Assembly (NCBI GenBank): GCA_003508835.1
Contig: PUFA01000287.1
Coordinates: 1-64,000, forward strand
Direction of reading: 5' to 3'
Source of the DNA: Eonycteris spelaea
Taxonomy: Eukaryota > Chordata > Mammalia > Chiroptera > Pteropodidae
DNA length: 64,000 nucleotides
Every line of letters begins with the position of its first letter. Position 1 is the stretch's first letter. The notes beneath the pieces are model-generated. The model was not told where the DNA came from. It saw nothing but the letters and a program-made list of their open reading frames with translations, and did no database searches. Shown piece by piece: positions 24,185 through 34,451 of this stretch. Made by a program: the position numbers and the translations under genes.

Positions 24185-24402
24185 TTGCCTCTATTAAACA
24201 CAATAATAAGCTAACATTTATACAGCACTTTCTGTTTGCTAGGCAAATTATATGGATATGTTTTTTAGCCTTCACAATAACCCTTTTTTGTACATGGAGA
24301 ACCTGAGGCACAGAAGTTAAGTTGTTCATGATAAGACAATTAATTGGTAGAGCTGAGAGTGTTACCACACATTGTAGTTCCAGAGTTCTCACTTTCACAC
24401 AG
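24185..24402 (-). mobile_element. MIR SINE, antisense
   Basis: Reverse-complement MIR landmarks: 'AGCTAACATTTATACAGCAC', 'CTTCACAATAACCC', 'ACCTGAGGCACAGAAGTTAA', 'AATTGGTAGAGCTGAGAGTG'. It covers most of the element. Confidence 0.8.
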
Positions 24403-24519
24403 TATGCACAGATAGAAAATGCCCATGAAATCAACCAATTTCTGAAGTTTTTCTCCTTTCACTTGAAAATATTAGAATTATTCAGTTACTCTGAGTCCTG
24501 GTCTTCTTTTCCCTGGTTT

Positions 24520-24740
24520 ATTTCAATAGTCTCCTAAACAGTTTCCCTAATTCAACCTTCCTCTTCTTCCACAGTCTTTTCTGCAAAAATCGGACAACCA
24601 GACCTTTTAAAACATAAGTCATATTGTGTCACTCCATTTCTCAAACTTTGTGATGGCTGCCCTTATCACTAAGAGTACAAAACCAAGTCCAGTGGGACAG
24701 AGTTAAGCCCTGTCTTTTTTGCCCTTTGACTTTCCCTAAC
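24520..24740 (+). mobile_element. L2 LINE fragment (L2a-like)
   Basis: It matches the conserved L2 3' domain in sense orientation: 'AATAGTCTCCTAAACAG', 'CAGACCTTTTAAAACATAAG', 'TGTGTCACTCCATTTCTCAA', 'TTTGTGATGGCTGCCCTTAT', 'AAACCAAGTCCAG'. This is the coding-derived 3' end of L2 but has no open frame. Confidence 0.65.
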
Positions 24741-24784
24741 ACAGTAATCTAGGACAATGATCAGTTCTGAGTTTTCTTTGTTTT

Positions 24785-25880
24785 CCTCCAGTTTTACTGA
24801 GGTATAATTGACAAATAAAATTGTAATATATTTAAAGCGTATGACATGATGATTTGATATAAGTATATATTTTTAAATGATTTCCATAATCAAGTTAATT
24901 AACATACCCTTCACTTCACATAGTGTATGTTTGTATGTATCCATGCATTTGGTGAGAATGCTTCAGATCTACTCTCTTAGCAAATTTAAAGTGTACGATA
25001 CAGTATTATTAACTATATTCACTGTGCTGTACATTAGATCTCCAGAACTTATTCACTGTAACTGAAAGTTTATATCTTTTGATGGACTTCTCCCAATTTC
25101 CCCCACTGCCTCACTCCTGGCAACCCACATTCTACTGTTTCCATGAGTTTTGATGTTTTCGTTTTTGTTTTAGATTTCACATATAAATGACAGCGCACAT
25201 TATTTGTCTCTGTCTGGCTTGTTTCACTTAGCATAATATCCTCCAGGTCCATTCATATTATCACAAATGGCAAGATTTCCCTTTTTTTAAGGCTGATATT
25301 TAATTATATATAATCACATTTTCTTTCTTACATTTACATTACTACCAACAGTGTACAAGGATTCCCTTTTCTCCATATCCTTGTCAACATTTATCATTTT
25401 TTTTTTTTTTAGTAATAGCCTTCCTAACAGGTATGATATATTTCACTGTGGTTTTCGATTTGCATTTTCCTGTTGAATAGTGATGTTGAGAACCTTTTCA
25501 TATACCTGTATGTCATTTGCATATCTTCCTGGAAAACTGTCTCTCAGGTTCTTTGCCCATTTTTTAATTGACTTATTTGTTCATTCTTTTAAAGTTAATT
25601 TAATTTAATTTAATTTTTTTATTTATTCTTTTTTTTTTTTTTTTTTGCTGTTGAATTGTAGGAGTTCCTTACATATTTTGGATATATGGTTTGCAATATT
25701 CTCTCCCATTCCATGGATTGACCTTTTCATTTTATTTATTGTTCCCTTTTAGTGAGGCAGAAAATTTTTTAGTTTGATGTAGTCCCACTTTATTTTTGTG
25801 CTTTTCGTTGCCTGTACTTTGATGCTGAATACAAAAAAGCCATTTGCTTTAACATGGCCTATCTTCAACTCATTTTAAAA
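24785..25880 (-). mobile_element. L1MA/L1MB-class LINE, antisense: 3'UTR and ORF2 C-terminal end
   Basis: It starts with the antisense 3'UTR 'TTTTACTGAGGTATAATTGA' and continues through 'TGTACATTAGATCTCCAGAA', 'TTTCACTTAGCATAATATCC', 'CAAGGATTCCCTTTTCTCCA', 'GATTTGCATTTTCCTG', 'TTTTTTAATTGACTTATTTG' and 'AGTTTGATGTAGTCCCACTT', the canonical order for an antisense L1 3' third. It is 5'-truncated in late ORF2. T-rich tracts at 25400 and 25630 are internal. Confidence 0.85.
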
Positions 25881-26440
25881 TATTACTAAAATATGTGTCT
25901 TACTTGCTTTTATATTGCCTCCGAGAATTCTCCTAATTCTCTTCATTATTTAGATAGCTATTCCCAAAAATATTTGTTGAAAAAAAAATAACTAAGAAGA
26001 GATTAAAAAATCAGTTTAAATAATAAAATGAATATGAAGTATCTGGTGAAGAAACAATATAGCTTCTTATCACCTATAAATTTTTATTTAATAATTAAGA
26101 AATATGAGTTTACTTGAGTAGTTGACATCGTGTTTATTAATTATCTCGATAGCATAATATTTTCCCTAAATATTTGTGTATGCTGTTTGAGAGGTTAATT
26201 TTTATAAGTTGATATTTTCGGAATGGTTTCTTTTTCCTTATATACTTAATATGAAGCAAAATGTTTGACTCCATTTTACAGTTTCTAAGTGATTATTTTA
26301 ATTTTAGACACACAAAGTTGTAAAAATTTTCAGTGTGTCCTCACATACCCTTAATTTATTTCTCCAATGAGCCTCCTACATAACAATAGTTAATTTTCAA
26401 ATCAGTATTTTCTTTTCTGGGGCACAGATCTAGAAAATTT
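25881..26440. other. Unique AT-rich DNA
   Basis: No gene or recognised repeat. Confidence 0.45.
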
Positions 26441-26446
26441 ATAATA

Positions 26447-26483
26447 GACAGATGATAAATAAATAGATAAATAGGTGATAGAT

Positions 26484-26518
<35 letters not shown>

Positions 26519-26553
26519 GATAGATGATATGACATAGATGATAAATAGATATA
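26447..26553. repeat. (GATA)n microsatellite
   Basis: Interrupted GATA, GATG and AAAT units, with a core of about ten perfect GATA units at 26485-26517. Confidence 0.95.
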
Positions 26554-26559
26554 TACAGG

Positions 26560-27770
26560 ACTTATTTGAGATTTGCTGAACTTATGAATATGGAAAACAT
26601 GTGGCTATTATTTCTTCACATATTTTTTTTGCCCAATCATCTCTTTTCTACTTTTTGTGATTCTAATTACACATATGTATTAAGCAATACTGTTTCACAA
26701 TTTACTAAGACTGCTCATTTTTCAAATACTGTTTTTTCTATCTGCTCTTTCAATGAAAGAATTTCTAAATGTAATTTCAAGTTCACTGATCTTTTCTTCT
26801 CATTCTCAATCTGCAATAAACTCATCCAGTATTTTTTCTTAACTATAACTGCATATTACATTTTTATTTCTTCTGTTTTTGTGTTTTTCATATTTTCCAG
26901 CTCTTCATGTATTTTTGCCATATTTAAGTCCTCGAATATATTAAAAATAGAAGCTGTATTTTTTATATTTTTCTTCTGCTAATTCTAATATCCAAAGTAT
27001 TTAAGGGTTGATTACTATGTGCTGCTTTATCTTTTTGATCAGGGGTTTACATATTCATTTTCTTTTGTACATTTGGTAATTTTGAATTATAAGCTGAACA
27101 CTGAGTAAAATAATTATAGGACATCTAGATAATGTCAAATTATTTTATAGTGTTTTGAATTTTGTTTTGGCAGATACATTGCTGGTGGATAAATAAGTAC
27201 AGTTTTGTCAGACTTGGATTCATTTTTTTATTAAGGAATATGTATTTTGCTTTTTCACTTAGTTCTAAGGCTGAGCCCTTACTTCTGCATGGACTTTACT
27301 AAAATGTATGGTCTTTCTGGGGTTTCAAATAAAGGTCAATTTGCTGAGTAATTTTCTTCTACACTGGATGAAGTGTAACTCCAGTTTCTCCCAGCCTTAC
27401 TGGCCTTTCACTGTTCAGCTTCTTGCCCCACAAAACCATTCCCTGCTAGGAATCATAGAGGAACCCCACCCTTTGCTTTCTGTTTGTCCATTGGAAAAGA
27501 AAGGAGGGAGTAAACTCGTATGAACTTAGAGGTAACTTTCCTCAAGACAGTTCCCCCTTCTCATATACTTTGTCCTTCAAATTCCAGCTGCTTCGATAGC
27601 CTGCAAATCTGGACTCTTGCCTCCACAGTTCAGCAAGCCTTTCACTCAGGTTTGGCTTTATCCCTGCTCTGTTTCAGTAAAGTACCCCTAGAGAAAGTTA
27701 GGGTGATTGTTGGGAAATCTTGGGGCTCATTTTGTTTGCTTTGCTTTCCTCAGGGATTATTGTTCTGAAC
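26560..27770 (-). mobile_element. Probable old L1M 5' region, antisense
   Basis: The pyrimidine-rich sequence resembles antisense copies of ancient L1M/HAL1 5' regions: 'TCTGCTCTTTCAATGAAAGA', 'TTTTCCAGCTCTTCATG', 'TTTGGTAATTTTGAATTATA' with 'AGCTGAACACTGAGT', 'GAATTTTGTTTTGGCAG', then a GC-richer part at 27330-27770. The assignment is tentative. Plus-strand frames of 138, 71 and 82 codons across it are T-rich and carry no recognisable domain, so I treat them as chance. Confidence 0.4.
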
Positions 27771-27904
27771 TTCCTCTTTTTCAATGTCTGAAAATAGTGA
27801 CTTACACATTTTTTACAATTTTATGGGTGTTTTCTTAGAATTCCATGTCCTATACTGGTTGCTCTTTTAAACAGAAATACATTTTAACTGTTTTCAAGAT
27901 AAAA

Positions 27905-28022
27905 TTTAAAGTAAGAAAAGCTAAGTTATTTGCTTGTTGTGACAAAGTAAGTGATAAACAGAAATGGATTCTAACTTAGGTTTTCTGATATCTAGGGTAT
28001 TTCTACTGCATCACAGCTGCTT
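27905..28022 (-). mobile_element. MIR-type SINE fragment, antisense
   Basis: 'GCTAAGTTATTTGCTTG', 'GACAAAGTAAGTGATAAACA', 'TTAGGTTTTCTGATATC' and 'TTCTACTGCATCACAGCTGC' follow the antisense MIR pattern (aagtcacttgcccaaggtcac ... cttccactgcaccacgctgc). Confidence 0.6.
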
Positions 28023-28432
28023 TACAAGTAAACAGTACTACAGAATTTTTTTTAAAAAATAGATTTTCTAACTCAGTGGTTTATCAACTTTTAAGTGCAA
28101 ACACTTTGTAAGAAATGAATTTTGTGGCATTTTCTTTCTAGATATTAAATGCATCCATAGCAAGAATGAAAATAATGATGAGGTACTAAGTTTAATATTT
28201 CATTAAAAAAGACACATAATAACTAAAGTGGCATAAAACACATTTTTATAATAAAGGAGAATTCTATCTAATGAATGAATAATTTTGTTTCATAAAAATC
28301 TCACTTATTGTACTTAATCTCCCCTTGGCCATAAAATGCAGTAAACTTCAAAATGGACAGCAGTCTGTCTGAAGGCAAGTATTTGGAAATAACTCTGATA
28401 ATTATAGCATTGTCTGTATCCAAAAGTATTTT
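28023..28432. other. Unique intergenic DNA
   Basis: No gene or recognised repeat. Confidence 0.45.
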
Positions 28433-28625
28433 CAGTGCTTACAGTTATTAATTCATTTAAACACCATAACTACATTATGAATCAGTTCCTATCATATTCC
28501 CCACTTTACAGATGATGAACCTGATGCAAGAAAAAATAAAATATTGTGCCTAAGGTCATGTAACTAATAAGTAGCAAAGCTAAAATTGCCACCCAGAGAT
28601 TCAGAATCTTAATCTTTACTCTTTT
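28433..28625 (-). mobile_element. MIR SINE, antisense
   Basis: Landmarks in reverse complement: 'TTAATTCATTTAAACACCAT', 'CCCCACTTTACAGATGATGA', 'GCCTAAGGTCATGTAACTAA', 'AAGTAGCAAAGCTAAAATTG'. Confidence 0.8.
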
Positions 28626-29158
28626 TCTCCAATTATCCCTTTTGAAATGAGAACCTGAAGAGAAACATAGACATGTGTTATAAAAATTAATTCAGAAATT
28701 ATTTTTCCAAATTAAGTTTGGGTAGAAGTACATTTTCCCATAATGCATTATTATGTTAAAAGACTGATATCTTATTTTGATTTTTTAATTCTTGAAATTT
28801 TATCTAATATAAAATAATAATGCACTCCAGGATGTAAAAAGGGCATTTTTCTAGTTCTTCATTTTTAGTCATAAATGGAGGTTACTATTGAGAGCAGATG
28901 AAAAGTATGTTATTAGAAAGATTAAGTGCACTGCAAAAAGATATAATACAGAAAGCTAAAATTCCAGTTAAGATTAGTCTTTAAAATGGAGTCCTTTAAA
29001 AAAATTTAATTGAAATAAATTTATGGTGCAAAGATGCATTTAAAATAGCTCCCCAAAATGAAGGAAGTCATGCATCAAAGAGAATGATGATGTAGTGCTC
29101 AAATGTAAATAGAAAGTATTTATTCAAAGTATTAAGTTCTGAGTAAGAAAGAAAGAAT
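28626..29158. other. Unique AT-rich DNA
   Basis: No gene or recognised repeat. Confidence 0.45.
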
Positions 29159-29300
29159 ATCTTTATAATATGTTTGCCTTTCGGTGGTGAACATGCTATG
29201 AAATATACAGATGATGTATTGTTGAATTATACACTTGAAACCTATATAATTTTATTAACAAATGCCACCCCAATAAATGTAGTATTAAAAAGGAGAAAAA
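29159..29300 (+). mobile_element. L1 3' end, extremely 5'-truncated
   Basis: 'CGGTGGTGAACATGCTATGA', 'ATACAGATGATGTATTGTTG', 'TACACTTGAAACCTATATAA' and 'AATGCCACCCCAATAAATGT' form the last ~140 bases of an L1 3'UTR of the same type as at 32.2 kb. The tail is A-rich. Confidence 0.75.
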
Positions 29301-31194
29301 AAGAAAGAAATGTTACTCTTCTAGTGTTGATTTTATAAGAAAATTAAATATATTTCTTATGAAAATGAACTTATTAATAGTCAAGAATTTAGATAACAAT
29401 AAGAAAATAATTAAGCATATGAAAGTTTATAATTAAAATTGTGAGCATTAAAAATAGAAGAAAAAATAATTTGAAAAGAGATATATCAGAAAATCTAGAT
29501 GTTTTGTTATTTATACATTTATATTTCTAACTCAAGAGGAAGACATTTAGATGATCTAAATGAACTTAAGCAGATGGAAATGACTGACTTGCTCAGATTT
29601 TGGTGGTGGAATTTTAAAAAATTTTCTTGGAATATAAGCACATAGGAAATAAAAAAAAAAGAATAGAATATTTTGCTTCACGCTCCTTTATATTAAACAC
29701 AAAACAAAATTAAGCTTGCAGATATCAGGATTTTTTAAGTGTCTACTATAGACAAAACAATGGTAGAATAAAGTCAATATATGGAAGGCAATCTTCCAAG
29801 TATATTTAATAGTACAAGGCTATTAGAATGGATTTAATACAAATTCCAAAGCAGAAAGATGTCATGGTTGAATTTTAGCCTCTGAATAAAACCGATGTCA
29901 GAGCAAAATGGTACAACTCCTCTGGAATGTTACCTTTCACCTTCTATACCTGTCCTTTCAGAACTTGGCCTATTTTCTGTTTAATCAGGAAGGAGGCTTC
30001 ATTGAATCAACAGAAAACCATTGTGGTATGTGATTAGCTTGATTCACCTGCTCTTCCAGATTCTGAAATAAAATCCACCAACCCTAATAAAACATTTTGC
30101 CCATAGAATTATCATATACTAATAATCATTCATGTGCATTTACTGTTGAGTGTATCTCCTTTTATTGTTCTTGGGATATTCAACATTTTATATACTCTAA
30201 CTCCCAGTCTAACAAAAAAGCTAATGAAAACTACTTTTGAAACATACTTTTTAAGTAGAAACTAATCTGTAGGAATTATGTGTCTTGGAATCAGTCTGCT
30301 GGGGGAAAAGGCAAGAATTAGAAGAAAATAAAGTTAGGGTAAGATTATTTTATGTTGTGTAACAAAAAAATCTAACCAGAGGAAAAAAAAATTGATAGGT
30401 GAGTTTAGGGTAGTGAAGACAGAGAGACAAAAACAAATCCAAAAGGAAAATTTTGGGAGAAAATTTGTTTGGAAATTGATAATGAGCTTGAGAGAAGTTT
30501 CAGGGTAGTAGCAACTACTTCTGTGGAAGATATAGTGAGTGGCAGAAATCTTGGTCTCATAGAAATTTACATATTTTCCTGAATGTTTTTCAAGAATGCT
30601 TCTCCCCAAATTAAAGATTGACTTTTCTTTATATTGTATTATTTTTGGAAACAGTATTTATTTCAAATCCACAGTTCATAGGGTTCATAAGGTGTCTCAA
30701 TCGTTTATCAGTTAGTATGTATTTTAAATTCATATAAAAGAAAACCAAAAACAGCAACATAAAAAAAAATAAAATTTTAATTCTCTATTATGAAAAATAT
30801 GTCTAGAGGTATCCTGGTGTGGAAGATCCAGATATATCCAGGATTGGGCCAGCACTAGTTAGAACTTCAGCCACAATAATTTCATTTCAGACATCAAGGA
30901 GAGTGTTGGCATGCTTCTCTGCTTATAAGTAGCCCTACTAGAATTCCTATTCAACACTTATGATGTCATCTCTTTGGCACAAATCTAGTCACTTGAGCAC
31001 ATCTGCTGTAAGTAAAATTGGGGTATCTTGTCTTTATTCCAAGAGGCAAGATGCTCAGCTAATAATTAGAGTTCAGTTTCTAAGAAAAGATATAACATAT
31101 CTTTAGTAACAAGCTGATTCTGATACATGTGCACAAACCTGAATTATTATTTCTCCTATCCTTAAACCAGCTTTTCTAACAAGGGCCCCTATTT
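29301..31194. other. Mostly unique intergenic DNA
   Basis: Within it, 30785-31078 resembles a known but unnamed (by me) dispersed repeat that also seems present at 42085-42480. Shared landmarks are an 'ACTTCAGCCA'-like part and a 'GTCTTTATTCCAAGAGGCAA' / 'TGCTCAGCTAATAATTAG' end. The rest shows no gene or repeat. Confidence 0.4.
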
Positions 31195-31980
31195 TAAGAC
31201 AACTACTGATCTTAGAGGGAAGGTTTTTAGTTTTTCACCATTAAGTGTGATGGTAGCTGAAAGTTTGTCATATATGGCCTTCACTATGTTGAGGTACTTT
31301 CCTTCTATACCCATTTTATTAAATGTTTTAATCATAAATCAAAGCTGTATCTTGTTAAATGCTTTTTCTGCATCTATTAATATGATCGCATAATTTTATC
31401 CTTTACTTTTTGATGTGGTATATTACATTGACCAATTTTCATATGTTGCATCATCTTTGTGCCCCTGTAATGAATACCACTTGGTCACTGTGTATAATTT
31501 TTAAAATGTGTTATTGTATTTGATTTGCTAGCATTTTGTATAGGATTTTGCATCTGTGTTTTTCAGAGATATTGGTCTATAGTTTTCTTTTGTGTTATCC
31601 TTGCTAGATTTTGATAGCAAGGTAATGTTGGCCTCATAAAATGAATTAGGAAGCATTACCTCTTCTTCAATTTTTTTTTTTTTGAGGAGTATGATAAGAA
31701 CAAGTATTAAATCATCTTTGAGTTTTTTTGGTAGAATTCACTAGTGAAGCCATCTAGTTCTGGACTTTTACTTTTTAGGAAGTTTTTGATTATTGTTTCA
31801 ATTTTCTTACTGTTTATCGGCCTGTTTAGATTTTCCAGTTCTTCAAGATTCAGTGTAGGAAGGCTGTATATTTCTAAAAAATTTGTCCATTTCTTTCAGG
31901 TTATTGAGTTTTGCGGCATATAATCTTACATAGTATTCTGGCATGATACTTTATATTTCTGTGATATCTGTTGTAACTTC
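31195..31980 (-). mobile_element. Inverted 5' part of an L1 insertion (ORF2 reverse transcriptase region)
   Basis: Antisense ORF2 in order: 'GATCTTAGAGGGAAGGTTTT', 'CAAATTCTTTTTCTGCATC'-like text (31353-31378), 'GGTGTATTACATTGACC'-like text, 'CAGAGATATTGGTCTATAGT', 'AAGCCATCTAGTTCTGGACT', 'CTGTGATATCTGTTGTAACT'. It ends abruptly at 31980, where the plus-strand 3' part begins. Taken with 31981-32330 this is one insertion with a 5' inversion. It has no intact frame. Confidence 0.85.
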
Positions 31981-32330
31981 TTGAGATGATAATGCAAAGC
32001 AAAATAAGTCACAGAAAAAGTTAAGAACCATAAAACATCACTCATATGTGGAATATAGAATTGAAAGCAACAAATGAATAAGACAACCTAACAAATACTC
32101 ATAGAAACAAACAGTTTAGTGGTTACCAAAGGGAATGGGGAAGGAGATAGATAGATTAGGATATAGGAGCGTCAAACAGGTTAAGAAAGGAGATTTAACT
32201 TTGGGTGGTGAACATACAAAGCAATATACATATGATGTTTTATTGAATTGTACACTTGAAACCTATATAAATTTATTAACCAGTCTTACCCCCAACAAAT
32301 TTAATAAAACAAGAAATAGAAAACTACTCT
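31981..32330 (+). mobile_element. 3' part of the same L1 insertion, sense
   Basis: 'TTGAGATGATAATGCAAAGC', 'AAAATAAGTCACAGAAAAAG', 'TAGTGGTTACCAAAGGGAAT', 'TTTGGGTGGTGAACATAC' and 'GTACACTTGAAACCTATATA' reproduce the final ORF2/3'UTR text of the copy at 62.26-62.7 kb. It ends in 'CCCAACAAATTTAATAAAAC' and an A-rich tail. The head-to-head junction with the antisense RT segment at 31980/31981 is the hallmark of twin priming. Confidence 0.85.
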
Positions 32331-32344
32331 GTTGTTCAAGATAG

Positions 32345-32690
32345 AATCCTAGAAGTTATTACAGATTAACTTTGTATTATCCATCTCCCTCACTCCTACA
32401 TTCAGTTAAACAGCATCACTTAATCTGTCTCCATGTCTGTCTTCACTACAACTATTCTAGTGATTGACATTTCTCTCATCTGAATTTAGAAAGTAAGCCT
32501 TGTAAGTGAACTCTATGAGAGTGATTTTTGCTTTCCTCCTTCTACCAGTCAAAGATGCTGTGCCTTTGTATAAAGCAAGTTTGATCATTTTACTGGCTAC
32601 ATAAAATCACTCAGGGACAACTCATCATTTTAGGATCTATCTCCAAACCAATAAAATATACTAACTAGCCTTGTGTAGTATATATCCCAT
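32345..32690 (+). mobile_element. L2 LINE fragment
   Basis: A diverged L2 3' domain in sense: 'CCATCTCCCTCACTCCTAC', 'AAGTTTGATCATTTTACTGG', 'TTTTAGGATCTATCTCCAAA', 'TATACTAACTAGCCTTGTGT'. It is comparable with the L2 at 24520. Confidence 0.5.
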
Positions 32691-32754
32691 TGTTCTAGTC
32701 TTCTATTGTTGTGCAACAACTACCTTTCAAATATGCAGTATTTCTGTTTTTTTC

Positions 32755-33420
32755 TGACGCATTATAGTGGAAATGTTTTAGCATGATATTGAATAACACT
32801 GGTAAGAGTGGAAATACTAACCTTTTTTAAAAATATAAGTAGAAGGCATTCAGTTTTTCAAAAGTAAATATGATATTAGCTAAAGATTTTTTTTGTAGAT
32901 GAACTTTGTATTTTAAAGGAAGTTTCCATATATGTATAGCTTGAGAGTTTTTATCATTAATGGATTTTAATTCTGTCAAATATATTTTATTTTTGTATTA
33001 ATCTAGATAACTTTATGTTTTTTCTTCTTTAACTGATTATTTAGGTGAGTTACATACAACATTTCTAATTACAAACTAGCATTGCATTCCCAGAATAAAC
33101 TCAACTTGTTCATGATGTGTTTCATTTAAATATATCTTTAATTAATTTACTCTTGTTGAGTACATTTGCATCTATGAAGAATATTGTTTTATTATTTCTT
33201 GTAATATTCCTGTCTGGTTTCAATAATATGGTAATGCTGGCCATGAAGAAAGTAGTCACTTTTATTTTCTGGAATAAAATACGTGAAATTGATATATTTC
33301 TTCATTAAGTGTCTGGGAACATTTTTCTAATGAAACCATCTAGGTTAATTTTTAATAGGGACTAAATTCTTTTAATTGATAACTATCTATTTAGGCTACC
33401 TATTTCTTCTGAGGCTCTTG
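32755..33420 (-). mobile_element. Old L1M fragment, antisense ORF2
   Basis: The antisense RT-region order is visible: 'ATTTTAATTCTGTCAAATAT' (compare 'gaattttgtcaaatg'), 'AGCATTGCATTCCCAGAATA', 'AACTCAACTTGTTCATGATG', 'GAATATTGTTTTATTATTTC', 'ATAATATGGTAATGCTGGCC', 'TGAAACCATCTAGGTTAATT'. It is a separate, older and more diverged insertion than the one at 31.2 kb. Confidence 0.75.
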
Positions 33421-33774
33421 GAAATTTAAAAGACAGAAGAAATGGAGGATACAATAATAACTTTAGAAAAAGTCAAACTGAATATATCCTTTTGTATGGT
33501 GATTACCAAAATTTCCTTCCCAACAGAACCTCTTTGGGTACCATGTGGGTCATTGCAGCAGCAACCAGTTAATTTGATGAATTAATTTTTCATACAAAGT
33601 TCACACTAATAAAATCAGTCATAAGATCAATTATTTCTCTCAATAAACAGGTAAAAGGCCTTTCGTTAGCAAATAATGATGAATCCTAAAAATATGATAT
33701 ACATTTTAATTAGCTTTTAATCTGTAATATCTATTTTCCTAATGGTCTAATGGTCTTTATGCAACTGTATCTCT

Positions 33775-34385
33775 TTATTTAAATGAAATTATTTATTGAA
33801 GTTTCATATATACCAAGTACATAAATCAAAAGTGAATGGTTAATTATATTTTCCCTAAGTGTAACACTTTTGTAACCATGCAATCACTATTAAGATAGAG
33901 AAATAGCATAGTCTCACCACAGAAACACCAAGCTGTCTTCCTCTAGTCAGTTTCCCCTACCTAAAGTTAATCACTCTCCCGCTTATCCTTACCCAACACA
34001 TAATCAGAGATTAATTTTGCCTTCTTTTCAACTTTATAATTGGAATCACACAATGTGCACAGTTTGTTTCTGACATCTTTGGTTAAATAAAAGTGTTTTT
34101 GTGAGCAATCCGTCTTGGTGAGTGCAGTTATAATTTGTTTAGGCTTGTTTGTGTATCATAAACCATTCATTGCATATATTTACTACTTTTGTCCATTCTA
34201 CTGTTAATAGATATTGAGATTGTTTACATTTTTATGAAAATAAGTGTTAAACTACTATAAACATCTTATTACATGTCTCAGTGCAAATATGCAGAAATAT
34301 CTGTGGGTATATAATCGCAAGTGGAATTACTGTATTAATGAGTATGTATTAGTTTTAATAATTACCGTCAAATGATTTTTCAATG
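33775..34385 (-). mobile_element. Old L1M fragment, antisense 3' region
   Basis: Ancient L1MC/L1ME 3' pattern in reverse complement: 'TGTAACCATGCAATCACTAT', 'AATTGGAATCACACAATGTG', 'TTTGTTTCTGACATCTTTGG', 'CCATTCATTGCATATATTTA', 'TAAACTACTATAAACATCTT', 'AAGTGGAATTACTGTATTAA'. The 33421-33774 gap before it is unassigned. Confidence 0.65.
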
Positions 34386-34451
34386 ACCTTGAAAAGTGAG
34401 CAAAAGTTCTTTAGAAAGAAAACAGAAGGAAATAAAAATAAAGGTAATGTT

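Noticed and set aside
26566..26982. 138-codon plus-strand open frame
   Set aside because: It is the longest frame in the window but is Phe/Ile/Ser-rich, T-rich, lacks a recognisable domain and lies in probable antisense L1M sequence.
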